This document shows positions 1 through 12,490 of a DNA stretch of 64,000 nucleotides, in pieces. The DNA is from Archegozetes longisetosus. Lineage: Eukaryota; Arthropoda; Arachnida; Sarcoptiformes; Trhypochthoniidae. The notes below the pieces were generated by a model. It did no database searches. It saw nothing but the letters and a program-made list of their open reading frames with translations, and was not told where the DNA came from. The position numbers were made by a program, and so were the translations under genes. The DNA is taken from the NCBI GenBank assembly GCA_018873245.2, contig JAEMBT020000008.1:14867172-14931171 (forward strand), written 5' to 3'. The stretch's first letter is position 1, and every line of letters starts with the position of its first letter.

Positions 1-140
1 ATCAATGTCCTTCCATGACTTACAAATACAATGTACGTTAAGCTTAGGATATTCTATGCCAAGGATATAAAGACAAACTAAAGATGATTCTAAATTCTTT
101 CTTAAGACAACTCTAGAAATAAACTTTGGCCTGGGCTTTA

Positions 141-262
141 CGTCTCTCCTGTCTCTTTCTCTCTCCTGTCTCTCTCCCTTTCTCTCTCGTCTCTCTTTCT
201 CTTTCTCTCTCGTCTCTCTTTCTCTTTCTCTCTCTCTCGTCTGCCGTCTCTCTCGTCTCTCT
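141..262. repeat. CT-rich low-complexity tract
   Basis: Imperfect CT/CTCTT microsatellite with interspersed GTCTC and TGCCGTC interruptions. Read on the minus strand it gives an open frame of almost pure Arg/Glu/Lys, which is a by-product of the repeat and not a gene. Confidence 0.9.
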
Positions 263-1514
263 TCATGTTATCTATCTTTCTTGATGTTTCCTTCAGCGCC
301 CCTCTTCCTCTGTCCCCATACAAGGACGTCAACAATATTTAGTTAGAGATGCCAAAGTTTTACACGACGGATCAACATCTAATAATTGTCTATAATAAGA
401 TACTTATAAACTACAATTATTAGCAGGAGTTGGATCGCTTTTTGATTGGATGTATCTTTAGTTGGAATAAATGATTTTCCCACTGAAATAAAGAAAATAA
501 GAAAAGAAACAAGAAATAAGAAATGTATAACTTCAGACATGTCATAAGTAAAGATTAAGGTGAAAGAATGACAACTAGTCCTTGGACTTGAACATCTTGA
601 TGATGATGAATATAAAGCTGATGAAATGTTAGCCAAGTGTCAGCCATGCAAACAGTGGTCGGATTCATATTCTAATAACTTTGGGCCATTTGCTTTGATA
701 AATGATTGTTCTATAAAGTCAACTCATTCTGTCTCTTAAGGTATTTATTTTATAATCTAATGAATAAATTCATTTTCAGTAAACGTTTCGGATTCTAAAT
801 CAACTTCAAATTAATGATCATTTCGAAACTATGTTTGAAAGCCCTGAGTGCTTTAGTTTGGTGTACGATGACAAATGTGGCCCTCGGGTCGCAAGTAGTC
901 AACCAATGTTTACTGGGTTCGAACGCCAAGTATTTCACTAGCGAGTGGAAAGTATGTTAGAATCTATGGAATAATACTAGTAATGCAAATGTTCATCTTT
1001 AAAGGAATGGAACTTTTTTGTAGATAATTTGTTTGCACATAAAAAGTAATTAGTTTTGTAAAACTTTGCATATGTATTGATCTACATCTACAGAAAAATG
1101 CTGTAAAATTAGATTCCATATCCATTATCTAACCTCGCGCAAGCTTAATTGTGTTTATTTTGTCCTAAATAAACAAATAAATTATTAATAATCAATAGCT
1201 TGAACAGAAGCCAACGGCTGTTATGTTGGTGTGCCCTTAAAGCCAATGAGATCGACGCCACTCAATGATCAGTCAGTTATGTGCGATCAAAACCGACGCC
1301 TAACAAGATTAAAATTTGCGAAAAACAAGCGCCAATCGGTAAATAAAGCAGAAAATGTGTTAAATAACAATTGTTTATGTAACTGATCGTATCCTTAGAT
1401 TTATTGCGAAGTTTATTATGGAAATAAATATTAGCGTTTATTATCAGTAATTAATGCTAATTATGGCAATAAAGCCTTTTCTGGTGCATTATATAAAGTC
1501 AATATGTTTGTCTA
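263..1514. other. non-coding stretch
   Basis: AT-rich sequence with no convincing coding frame. The only distinct patch is a GC-richer segment at 866-914, treated as a possible hAT transposon end in the findings. Confidence 0.5.
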
Positions 1515-1626
1515 TATTAAAGCTGTATTAAAACTGTATAAAACTGTATTAAAGCTGTATAAACCTATGTTAAAGCTGTATTAAATCTGCACTAATATTG
1601 CACTAAAATTGTACCAAATCTGTATG
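1515..1626. repeat. degenerate 14-15 bp tandem array
   Basis: About seven diverged copies of a unit close to TTAAAGCTGTATTAAA. Copies drift towards TTAAATCTGCACTAA at the right end. It looks like an old, decaying minisatellite. Confidence 0.8.
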
Positions 1627-1839
1627 ACTTATTCAAAATATGATAATTGTTTTGAAAATGTTTCTCCACCCGCAATATGGGTTCACTATTACCAATAAAG
1701 TTGAACGAATTATTACTAACAACTCTACTAATTCATTCAATCAATATTACATTGCTAAATTTGAATTATTTCTTCAATTTATAGTTCAACTATATTTCCT
1801 TCTCGTAAAAAGTTTCAATCAAGCAAAACGTTAAACATT

Positions 1840-1990
1840 TGCAATAAAGTTGCAATGAGTTAGCGATAAGTTAGCAATAGTTAGCAATAAGTTAACAATA
1901 AGTTAACAATAAGTTAGCAATAAGTTTGCAATAAGTTTGCAATAAGTTTGCAGTAAGTTTACAATGAGTTAGGCATAAGTATGCAATAAA
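1840..1990. repeat. 11 bp minisatellite
   Basis: About thirteen copies of an 11 bp unit close to AGTTAGCAATA. Variants have AGTTAACAATA, AGTTTGCAATA or AGTTTACAATG. Adjacent copies resemble each other most, as expected from stepwise slippage. Confidence 0.9.
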
Positions 1991-4900
1991 AACACCACTG
2001 GAGTTCAGTGATGGAAAAGTGAGGGTCTTATTTAGGTTTCACAATTAGTAAACCAAACGTCTTTAAACTGTTGTTTGAAGAACATAATTAGTTTTAATTG
2101 GATGTCACGCATCAAAAGTTAAACCCCAGTCAATAGGTTGTGCAATTTTTTGTACATCATTAATAATGTGAAAATTAAAAACATAAAGTGAAAAATGAAA
2201 ATTAAAAGTTAAATTACTGCATGAATGACGAAAGATTATAATATAAAAATATCAAGCATACTGAACGGTGTTTTCAAGTGGTAAATCATCAGGTTAAGAT
2301 AATCGTAAAGTTATAACTTTCACTGATTTGCCTGAGAGCTATAGGGCATAGAAAAAAAACAACTATTTTCTCAATCCATTAACTTTCCTCAAGTACATTG
2401 GGTTTCCAGCGTGGCTAAACATTTAGTATGCACATCTTGATGTAGGATATTTATTGGAAAAAAGTAATTAATTAATGTTGTATTAATCTTCTATTGCTAT
2501 TCACTATTGGGATGCGGTCAATAATATGTTTACTTTTGCTTTTTTTCATTTATAATCTGACCGACTTATCACTATTTAAAAATCACCCTCTTTTCCTACT
2601 ACCCATAAATATGTTCAATTTTCAGATACCAGTTCTCATTTTGAGTCTGTTTTTCACTTTTCTACCCTAAACAACAGTTAATAACGATATAATTTTGGCG
2701 CAGAGAACTGGCATCACATTTAGATAATAATTAGAAGTAGCAATTCTGATAATATAACTCTTATGTGTATTATTAAACACACAATAACTTTGAACAGATT
2801 ATATACATTACGGAAAACTTATTAACGCCACTCTTAGCTTTCATTGAATAAATTGTTTGAAGCATGAGCTCAACCAAAAGTAATAATAATGAGATAGTTT
2901 TCTATTTTGAGGTAACCCCATATTTGGAGAGAACTATAAGTCGATGACCTCTCTTTTCCAAATTTCTCTCATTTACAAACAATTTTCATTGAAAGTCTTT
3001 CTAACTGTCGGTAAATGATCTACGGCAACAATTTAACATATATATAAGGTTAAGATTAGTCAAACGTTATGCCCTTTCTCACTAACGCTATTTAGTTCGT
3101 CATAAACCTGAATAAAAATTGAAAGCCTGCTAATGCTTCAACTTTTAATTTCTCCTTTTTTCATGCCTTGGCAATAAAAACAAATAGTTTATTATATTTA
3201 TTTTATTCTAGGAAGTCGACTCAACTCATCTAATCTGATCTTAACTTTTGATCATAAAGTCCGTGAGTCGCTCAATTTAAATGAATTATTTACTCAAAGA
3301 TAAATTAAAAGGTTCAGCCATTCGAAACAGCGGTAGTAAAATCTGTTTGATTTGTAGCACAATGTCCAGAAAATAAGTGAGAGTTCCATCAATTCAAGTA
3401 CTTAGTAAACGAGATATTCGTTTGTCCAAATAAATTGAGATAATTATACTTTAAGTCAGTTTCCAATTTGATTGATGAGCAATTTTAAACAAATTTATCA
3501 TTCCTAACAGATAGTAATATTACCATAATTTATAGCCACTTTCTCTCAGAATTTAGATTTGGATGAATAACTTTTCAGGTATGCAAATAGTTAGTGCATA
3601 CAGTTGTTGGTTCATTAGTTAAACATTATATTTCTTAGCCAACAAAATGGGTCACTAGAGGAGCAAAATCAAGCCAATTATCTGACGAGGAAAGTATGCA
3701 TATCTACCGTTTTATGGATTCACTACTCAAGCCACAGCACTTCGCTTCATTCTATCTGTTCATACCTGAAGATCTGAACATCGTATATAAAGACCCTTTT
3801 GTATAGCATAAAACTCTTCACTTTTAAATATGAACCAATATATGAGAACTCCCTCAGAGAAAATACTCTCTTCAAATAAGACTATCTTTCGAGCGTAAAT
3901 GGGCAAAGACCAAATTAAGATTATTGGAAATGAAGTTTTTTCTTCAACTAATACACTCTTGTCTCGAGGAAGTTAAACAGTTTGGCTCGTGTGTTATACT
4001 TAAAAAATGTTAATTAGGTTTTATGAGTTTCAAATATTTAACTTGATGCATTTTACTGATTATATCATAATTTTTCTAAATTGCTCATTAAATAGCTTTA
4101 GAATCTTTTAGTTAATGCAACTGTTTATCTGCCATTACTGATTATATACGCTGATATTTTATCAATTTCTTATTCAACATAAAATCCAAAAAACAAAATC
4201 CAAACAAACAAAAATTTACTTCTAACAATAAATATCGATTGTGAAACATACATAGAAACCAGAATTTCTCAATCTAGTCAACTGAATAAGCATTTGATTG
4301 GAATAGTTATGCCGATAGATATTTGATCAAATCAGTGTATATCTGCCAGAGGCTGAATTAATATTTGCATATTTAAGTTATTTTGTCAATAGAAAAGGGT
4401 GCGAATATAAAACTATTTGAATTAAATTTTAATTTCTTAATCACACCGATTAAGTCTACGATATGAGACCTCCCTTGACCTAAAAACAAACCACTATTAA
4501 GTTCAAATCAAAGCCAGCTCCACAACAAATCATTACATAACCAAACAGACAGAATAACTGAATTATTTTTGAACTAATCGATTTTAGAGGTGAGTCGCTG
4601 TTTAGAGTCCAAATGTTAGAAGGAGCTGACCCCTAAATCGTGTTTGTTTCCTAAGTGTAATTAATCAATGAATTAGTTGTCGACCTAGACACCGCCCTTG
4701 CTATACTTTTAATTCTTTTTTATTTTTAATTCCCCTTTTTTACTTTCAATTCCCGTTTTTACTCTCCATTACCACTGTTCAGACCAGAGGATTAGTCTAT
4801 CAATTAAACTAATATTACAATACAGTTATCGTAACCCCAGCATATAATACTCTTTCAGATATATAACTCTTTTAACTCGCTTTAATCTTTGAATGGTATC

Positions 4901-7900
4901 CACCCAAAAGTCAGCCTCATTTTCAACTTCTTAGACTCCTATTGAATAAGTTTTATTTTCTGATCAATTGTAGTGTCACTAATATTACATATGATAAAGA
5001 CTAGATTCCATCTAAAACTATTACCCTGACCCTGAAGGATAAACAAAAATAATTGTAATTACACTATTTCTAATCTAGAGCTCAATTAGTTATCAACTTT
5101 TCTGTCGTCCATTTGATTTATAATGAATTTTTATTGTTTATTTTTGTGACTTTCATGTAAAATCCGGAATAAGAATTGGATTTAAAGCTAATAACATTGA
5201 GCTAAATATGGATCTGCAACTATTAATTTGCTTTTATAGCTCGTAATAAATATTCTTATATCAGTAAACACACTTTTATCAAATGAAAATTTGACGTAAT
5301 ATTTTTTGTAATTTTCCTTTTCCACATTGAATAAGTTGAGATTAAAATGTGAAAATTTGATATTTTCTATGGGGTATATCTTTATTGCCACTATTTTCAT
5401 AGTACCAACTTTCAGTCACGTCGTTTTTCTAGAAACAATTGTTTTCTTTTGATTTATAAATCATAAAACAGTCTCCTTTTACAAAAAAATATAGCATAAG
5501 CTACCCTTTGCTCACAACAATTACCTAAACAATAATCAACTGAAGGAGAAGAAAAGTCCGGTTCTTCACTATCTTTCATAATAGAGAGTTATGTAAGTTT
5601 GGTAATAGAAAAAAATCAAATTTGTTTCACTGACTTGTGTTTGAGAGAGATATGAAGTAGCACGTAATGACAAAACTTATTCAATTGTATCGTAGATTTT
5701 CATGGGAACGACAATTGTAATCAACTGCAAAACAAAAATGTTTTTTCCCTTATCTATTAAATTGAAAGACAAATTAATTTGATTACGTATATGTGACTGA
5801 AACTTATTAAACTTCTAAAATTACATCAAATTATTTATAGCGATTGAAACAATAGTTTAATACTTGAATTGCAATTTAAATTGAAGCTTTAAATTACTCT
5901 TTTCTTAACTTAATCAATCATTAAAATCTAAACAACTGCAAATAAGAGGCCAGCTTTTACTTCAAATCTTTTTATTCTTGAAGATTACATGGGATCTGGT
6001 TTCGCAAAACCGACATCTAATCTGATTTCTTAGAAAAACCTATCAATTTTGATCAATTTGTGAATTATATGCGAGTAATGATGTTAATGCAATTGCAAGT
6101 TTCTCCTTCCTATTCACTCATTGTACAGTCCAATTCAGAAATGCACTAAATAAACAGCTAACTCATATCATATAAGATCTCAATTCCTTTTCAACTGTTT
6201 GTACAGAAAATTACTGAAAAACAAATTTGCAAAAAATCTGTACAGAGATACGGAACCCAAGTTATTGTAACTGTTCTGTCAATTAGATCACTAGACTAAC
6301 AATACAAATGGGAGATAACATTATGATGACGTGACTTCACTTCACTTAATTATAAGGTCAAAAAGACTTAATTATAATTTTAAAGAAATTGGCCACACAT
6401 ATCTATGAAATCGATGTTTGATAAGAAACTTTATGTTGACAGATATAAAGATTATCTTTTATTTAACTGTTTAGCGAGAGATCAATTTGAAGCCATTTTG
6501 AATCTATGTGCACATTAGATAAGCTAGAAGATGAAAAAAACCTATTCTTACTAGTAAGAAGAGTTAACGCTTGAAACGGATCATGTCATTTCATAATATG
6601 GTTGGCGTTTAAGTGTTTTAATCTGCTCCATGTGGTTTATGCAACTAATGCGTGCAAATCTCTATCACGATGATTTGGCAACCAGTTTAGCTCAGTAGAG
6701 CATAGCTTTTAATTTCTTATTATTTCTCATTTGTCTCCTCTAACACTAACATAAGGAAATTTAATGCAAATGATCATTACTATATTATGTATTCTAACTT
6801 TTATATTACTTTGTAAACTTTCCGCTTAATCACTCTCCACAACGATAACTTAATTTTGTTTTATCTACTTTTGACTAACGATTAATTACCACATTCTCAA
6901 ACTTTATTTACTGATCGATCGTAAAATGACACCAAAACCACTAAATACTGATATTATAATAAAATTGTAATTTTTCAAAAATAATTCATTAACTGAACAT
7001 AATTGAAATCAAATCGAAATAAGTTTACGTGACAAAATTTTATAAGAATAAAATTAGTTTTCTTAATGACAATACTTGTCAAAATGTTTCAAATCAATAC
7101 CGATAATTAAATGAGTTTAGCAATCAAACAAATTACTTCTCGCTTATTTGCACTTATTTGAAACATTTGAAAATATTTTGATAAGCAAAACCGATTATAG
7201 CTATGAGGGTCGAAGAGTTAGATTTGAAAACAATAGGTTTTATTTATTAACCGAGCTGATGTCCTTGTTATAGGTATACTATTAGATCTTGAGAAGTAAA
7301 CTCAAACATAATACCAGAGAAATGTATAAGAAATATATAATAAATACATAATACACACATATATATACATATATGTATTATAAGACTTATATATATAAGA
7401 AATACATAACTGCATCCCACACCACTCGCTGCAAAGACTTACACTTTCTTTATTTTATACAAACTTTTCTTTCAAATATAAGTATTAATAATACTTTTCC
7501 ATTATTATTATACCTAAAACAAGGTCAGGTCAGGATTATGGGGATGACGGAGATATGTTTAAATTGTATTCTCAACTATCTCCATAAGTTTTTTACTTTT
7601 TCTACTTCTCAGTCAATGAAAACTCAATTGAATGTAACTCAATTTGAATTGAATGTACCACATTTTTGAAGATAAGACTTCGGTCTAATTTAGCACAAAA
7701 CGTCTAACTATTGAGAAACAGCGATTTATAGAGAAATATTTTCTTAAAACAAATCATTTTCTACAGCTTAGCACAATCAAGCAAATTTATAGCATTCAAC
7801 CTAATTTTGATTATTGGTTAGCTCACGAATAAGTTATTGTAAGAATAAGCAGATAGCAATAAAGAATAAAATTCAAATGAAAACAAGAAAGTGCAAGGTC

Positions 7901-8977
7901 GTAGCGCTGTCGATCTGCAAGTATATAAGAGATTTAGATTATTTACAACTATTACTTTAATATTAATTTTCTTATTCATATAAACAATTACTGTTCCTAT
8001 AGAAATGTAACAAAAGTAATATTTTTAATGATCTAAAATAATTAAACTCATGAGATAAAAGCCAATGAAGACCCCCCGCCCAGAAATGCAGAGAAACCGA
8101 GTGTTACTTTTGTTCAATCATATAATATTTATCTTTCAAATTTCGCAATAATGCTCAAACTTGTTTTTTGACAGAGCAATGAATAAAATTTGAATAGCAG
8201 TCTTCAACAGCATTTCTTACGTCTGTTGGGAGGCTAAGAGAAAGTCAGACTGGAGTGTATAATTTTTGGCTTTCCCGAGGACTACATTCAAAAATAGGTC
8301 AAATTCTACAATATAATAGCGACTTAATTAGAATTTGATTTCGAGAATAAGGCCTAACTACATATCAACACTACATATAGAGATCAAAATTCCTCCAATT
8401 GGTCCGAATACATCATCACTCAAAAAAGGTCAACAAGGAATACACTAATTGATGGTTGTTCACCAACCAACCAATGGTTGTTCACAGAGCAACCAATTGG
8501 CAATGCAAGCCCGTTACCTGTCCTTATCTTGGCTCTTCTTCTTTCTTAAACATTTTATCAAATTAGAGTAAGTATTAATTTATTCAAAAAGTTTTCTCTT
8601 ATGTTGTTATTGTTTGAAAACATAGACAAAAACAATGTGCAATACTAATTGAATAGACCGTATTTTATGCATTCAAGTCTTCAAACTTGAGTTTGATTTG
8701 ATTTCTGGCATGCACTCCTTAAGTCCTTGATTGGGTTAAGTTATTTGAGCTTAATCTGGCTGTTTATCATAAACTATTTTATATACTAACGTGAAAAAAT
8801 GTGATGATTTAATCCATGTTATTTTCAGATCTCAGAGAATTTATTAGTAATGCATATATATTTTATAATTCAATGCATACAGAACCTTAAGGTCATCATA
8901 ATAGACGTTATAGTCTAGAATTGATGACTGACATAAGACTCAATTTTCAGCAATTTTGCCCCTCCTCTAACACAAAC

Positions 8978-8979
<2 letters not shown>
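1991..8979. other. non-coding stretch
   Basis: About 7 kb of AT-rich sequence without a defensible gene. Short open frames here have lengths expected by chance at this base composition. One 56-codon frame at 3639-3806 with protein-like composition is listed separately as a weak exon candidate. No tRNA or rRNA was recognised. Confidence 0.5.
3639..3806 (+). other. weak terminal-exon candidate
   Basis: A frame of 56 codons opens directly after a pyrimidine-rich AG (TATATTTCTTAG at 3627-3638) and closes with TAG at 3804-3806. The translation is rich in Trp, Lys, Glu, Asp and His, unlike the Ile/Leu/Asn-rich frames typical of AT-rich noise. I recognise no family, see no partner exon, and frames of this length occur by chance. 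It may be the last exon of an unseen + strand gene. Confidence 0.15.

Positions 8980-9014
<35 letters not shown>
8980..9014. repeat. (GA)n microsatellite
   Basis: Seventeen uninterrupted GA dinucleotides, followed by two diverged fragments containing AGAGAGCTCTT. Confidence 0.95.
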
Positions 9015-9016
<2 letters not shown>

Positions 9017-10782
9017 TCAGAGAGAGCTCTTACAAATCTGAGAGAGCTCTTCCCTGTAAAGACGTTTTTAATATTGAAAAACAAGCAGTTAAGTTAGTTT
9101 GAGTTGTAAAAAATCCTTGAGAAATATTTGAGCTGTTGCACAGAATAGACAATTAATTGTTATGGGCGTTGCACCGACCTAAGGGTTTTTCATCGAACTT
9201 CATGCTCCTATCTTTCACAATCCAGCCGTCCATAATCTAGTCGCTGATATTTCATGTTTTCAATAATTATCAAAAACAACTTATTCGAAATAATCCATAT
9301 AATCGAAATAATCACAATATTTTGGTCTATTAGTTACTATGCGGCTGAATAACAAGTCGAATCCTAGCGATTTATGGAAGCTTAACTTAAGTCAAACTAA
9401 GCATATCAAGTCCGAAGCTATTTATATAACTCACTTATCAAAACTGATTAGTAGTAAATAAACGTAAATTCAGCTCAACTTAATCTGACCTTAAATTGAA
9501 TAGAATCAACAACTTTTTCTAAATCCTTAACTCTATCGCTATTAACATATTTCTGTGTCATTAAATAGTCTCGACATATAACTTTTATATTTAAGAATTT
9601 TGAGCAAAAAAATATAATTCAGACGAGAATTAAGGGATTAAAAAATATGATTAAGTATTTGCCAGCCTATAAACTTTTATTATTCAACGTCTAATTAATA
9701 GTTTGACGTATAAATGTATTCCTCATATCACTATAATTAGATTTGAAATGAACTAAAATCAAATTTCAAATTAAATATTAATAATTGCAAATGTCATTTT
9801 TCTATAGGTGAGGCAAATAAGAATTCATATTTTAAACCAATTCATTATTAATGCTACCACTTATTGCACGATTAGAATCCTTTATTAGCGAATTTATCAT
9901 TGAAGCTATTTTTGAGAAAGTAAACATCGATTTATCGATTCATTTCTCGACTTTGAGCTTGTTTATTTGAATCGACACTTTCATAAAAAAAAACATTTTA
10001 TGTTAATTAATGTCTGAGAAGGAAATGAATAAAATGTAAATGACATAAAATCAAGTCTGATCTTGTATTGGTTTTTGAGTTAATATAGTTCTCAAATCCA
10101 TAACAAAAATTTCAAATCCATTACCATATAATGACGATCACCTACACAGAGACACAGATACACTAGAGAGAAAAGTAATTTAATTATTTTTTTCTACCAC
10201 TAGTTATCAGCTGTTAATCCAATATCCTTAAGAAAAAAGCATTATTAATGATCACGATTACGGTGAGACATATATAGAGAGAGAGATATAGTAAGTCGAT
10301 AATTGGTGAGGAAAAAGTTGTGCGATTAGGTAAGAAAGTTAGGTGTTGCAAATGTAGCTATGCTTTAGTAAGATTAATACTGTTTTTGAGTCAATGGTCC
10401 ATTGAGCCAACACTTACTCAATAATGATTTTTAAGATGAAATATCACACTTAACTAACTGACAAAACGCTTTGCTCCAAATTCGCAGATTTTATCTATTG
10501 GTTCATTGAATTTACACTTATTTCCTATAATACTAAAATTTATTAGCATAGACAACATAGTTTCTAAAATATAATAACACCAGTTCATAAACAAATTGGG
10601 GGCCAGTCATCAGGAGGCATGAGGGGCAACATTCATCATTAAATGGGTTTTTCAGAAAATATTGTCAAAACATTTGTCAATACAGGTTTTTGACTAAAGT
10701 ATTTGTCGATAAACTAATATCTATTAAGAAGACCTTAAAAGGTGAGACTTAATGTTCAAACAAAGTTTAGTTGGATCATGCT

Positions 10783-10824
10783 CATCTTTGAATGGGATCA
10801 AATCATCTTTGAATGGGATCAAAA
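10783..10824. repeat. 21 bp direct duplication
   Basis: Two tandem copies of a 21 bp unit beginning CATCTTTGAATGGGATC, differing at the last base. This looks like a recent slippage duplication. Confidence 0.85.
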
Positions 10825-10939
10825 TCAGACTCTATCATTGGTTAACTAATAAGATGAAAAAAGAAATCTCTAGCCATGTATTAAAGTTTCTTAAAACTTC
10901 CTACAGCTCAAGTCAGTCAGTCGAGCAACAAGTTATTGA

Positions 10940-11092
10940 GGCGCAGATCTAGCCTCAGGTAACGTTCACTTCGACCACAGCAACAGTCGCCGAGGCTTTT
11001 CTGGCACGTCTGCAGACTTTCTCTCGTTCATAATTTGCTTTCGGCTATGTTTTGACCTCAATTCCATCGATCCGAAACTTTCTAAATTATAA
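10940..11092 (+). other. GC-richer open frame, unassigned
   Basis: A 51-codon stop-to-stop frame lies in a patch markedly richer in G+C than its surroundings. Its translation contains an Asn-Ser-Arg-Arg-Gly-Phe-Ser-Gly-Thr stretch. There is no start Met in frame at its head and no assigned function. It may be an exon, a mobile-element relic or chance. Confidence 0.12.
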
Positions 11093-12490
11093 CATTTGAT
11101 GTGATTTAATTCTTCTTTTGCTCCATATTTTCGATTTTTAAAAGCTATTTCACTACCGTTATTGGTAAAAGTAATCCAATAACCGCTTCAGAACTGAAAC
11201 TCTAAGACTAACCAACTCTAAAACTGAACTCATAATTCAAGTCTTTTATTCCTGTAACCAAACGTGTTATTTAAAAAAAACGTTTGAAATTTGACACAGC
11301 TTTAGAAAAAATGGTTTCTAACGTTTTCTAGTTTTGAACTTTGCTTTCGCAACTTTCTCAAAAAATAAAAACTTTTAATTCAGTGTATTTATTATTGTAT
11401 TTGAGTCAAGCGAATCGGTTGGTTCAGTCGTTTTTTGCTATTGACAATAATTAGATCATCGTCAATAAGAAGTGGCGACCAAATAGTTTACTGCATTACT
11501 TGAAGTCAATAAAATATGACATTATTACTTGCAATTGGATCGGACAATATCAATAATTACATAGCTTTACAGATATTTAGTTAACTTATAAGAAGAGCTG
11601 CGATCCCATGCTATGCAACACTTACTATCAATAAAGTATAATCTGATTTGATTTTCTTAACCTTTTTATGTTTTCTACTAATCATTCATTATTATAACTA
11701 ATGTTACGTCAATTGCATCAGTGCATGCATTATATGGTCGAACAGTTGAAATAATTATCAGTGAGAGTGAACGGTTGCTGTGATATATTTATATGAAATT
11801 AAATGCAATATTACTGCAACAGTGAAATGAGTTGAAGTGATTAGCACTTATTTCCATAAACTTGTAAAACAACATATTCAATCTCTATCAATAGTAATTG
11901 AAATCTATAATCAACTTCTCCTTCTTTCCCTACCTTGTTAATTACTGTTCACTTTTTGTAGGCTTTTATGTTATCGTTAGTTGCTAATATTTGGTTAGTG
12001 TTGCCAAGAGTTGGACAAAGTTAGTGAAAGATAGTAAAAGTTAACAAAATTTGGCAAACAGAGAAAGTAGCGAAATCTCTGTACTGTTGACTGAACTTTC
12101 CTATTGAAGGGATTGGCAAAACATGTGAAAGAGACTAATTAGTATGACTTTTGAAAATATCTTACATTCATTTGTAATGTTATTGAACTGAACTTTAGAA
12201 AGTGTGTTAACTTTCAATTTCTGGTTATTATCTAAATTGTAACAAATACTGGCAAATGAACTCATTCTTTTCAATAAAGTATGAAATGAGTCGAATTAAA
12301 CTAAATATTGGTGTGATTTGCCCAAAAAAGGATAACCAATTATCTGGTAATTGAAGACTAGTTTTTCTTTAACACTACTTTCACTATATTTTTGTTTTTG
12401 TTATTTTTTATTATTTTTATTTTCTATTATTTAGCTAACCATTCAATGAGTCGACAATTTTTTACATAAACTCAACAACAACTCAATTAA

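Larger units (their letters stand above)
9015..12490. other. non-coding stretch upstream of CAMKMT
   Basis: AT-rich. It contains a two-copy 21 bp repeat at 10783-10824 and a conspicuous GC-richer patch near 10940-11040. The last ~150 bp before the CAMKMT start is T-rich. No clear promoter motif could be assigned. Confidence 0.5.

Noticed and set aside
138..335. Minus-strand 65-codon frame rich in Arg/Glu/Lys
   Set aside because: It is a direct translation of the CT-rich low-complexity tract.
908..932. GGGTTCGAAC, considered as the T-arm of a tRNA gene
   Set aside because: The bases flanking the loop do not form the required 5 bp stem and no acceptor, D or anticodon arms are present.
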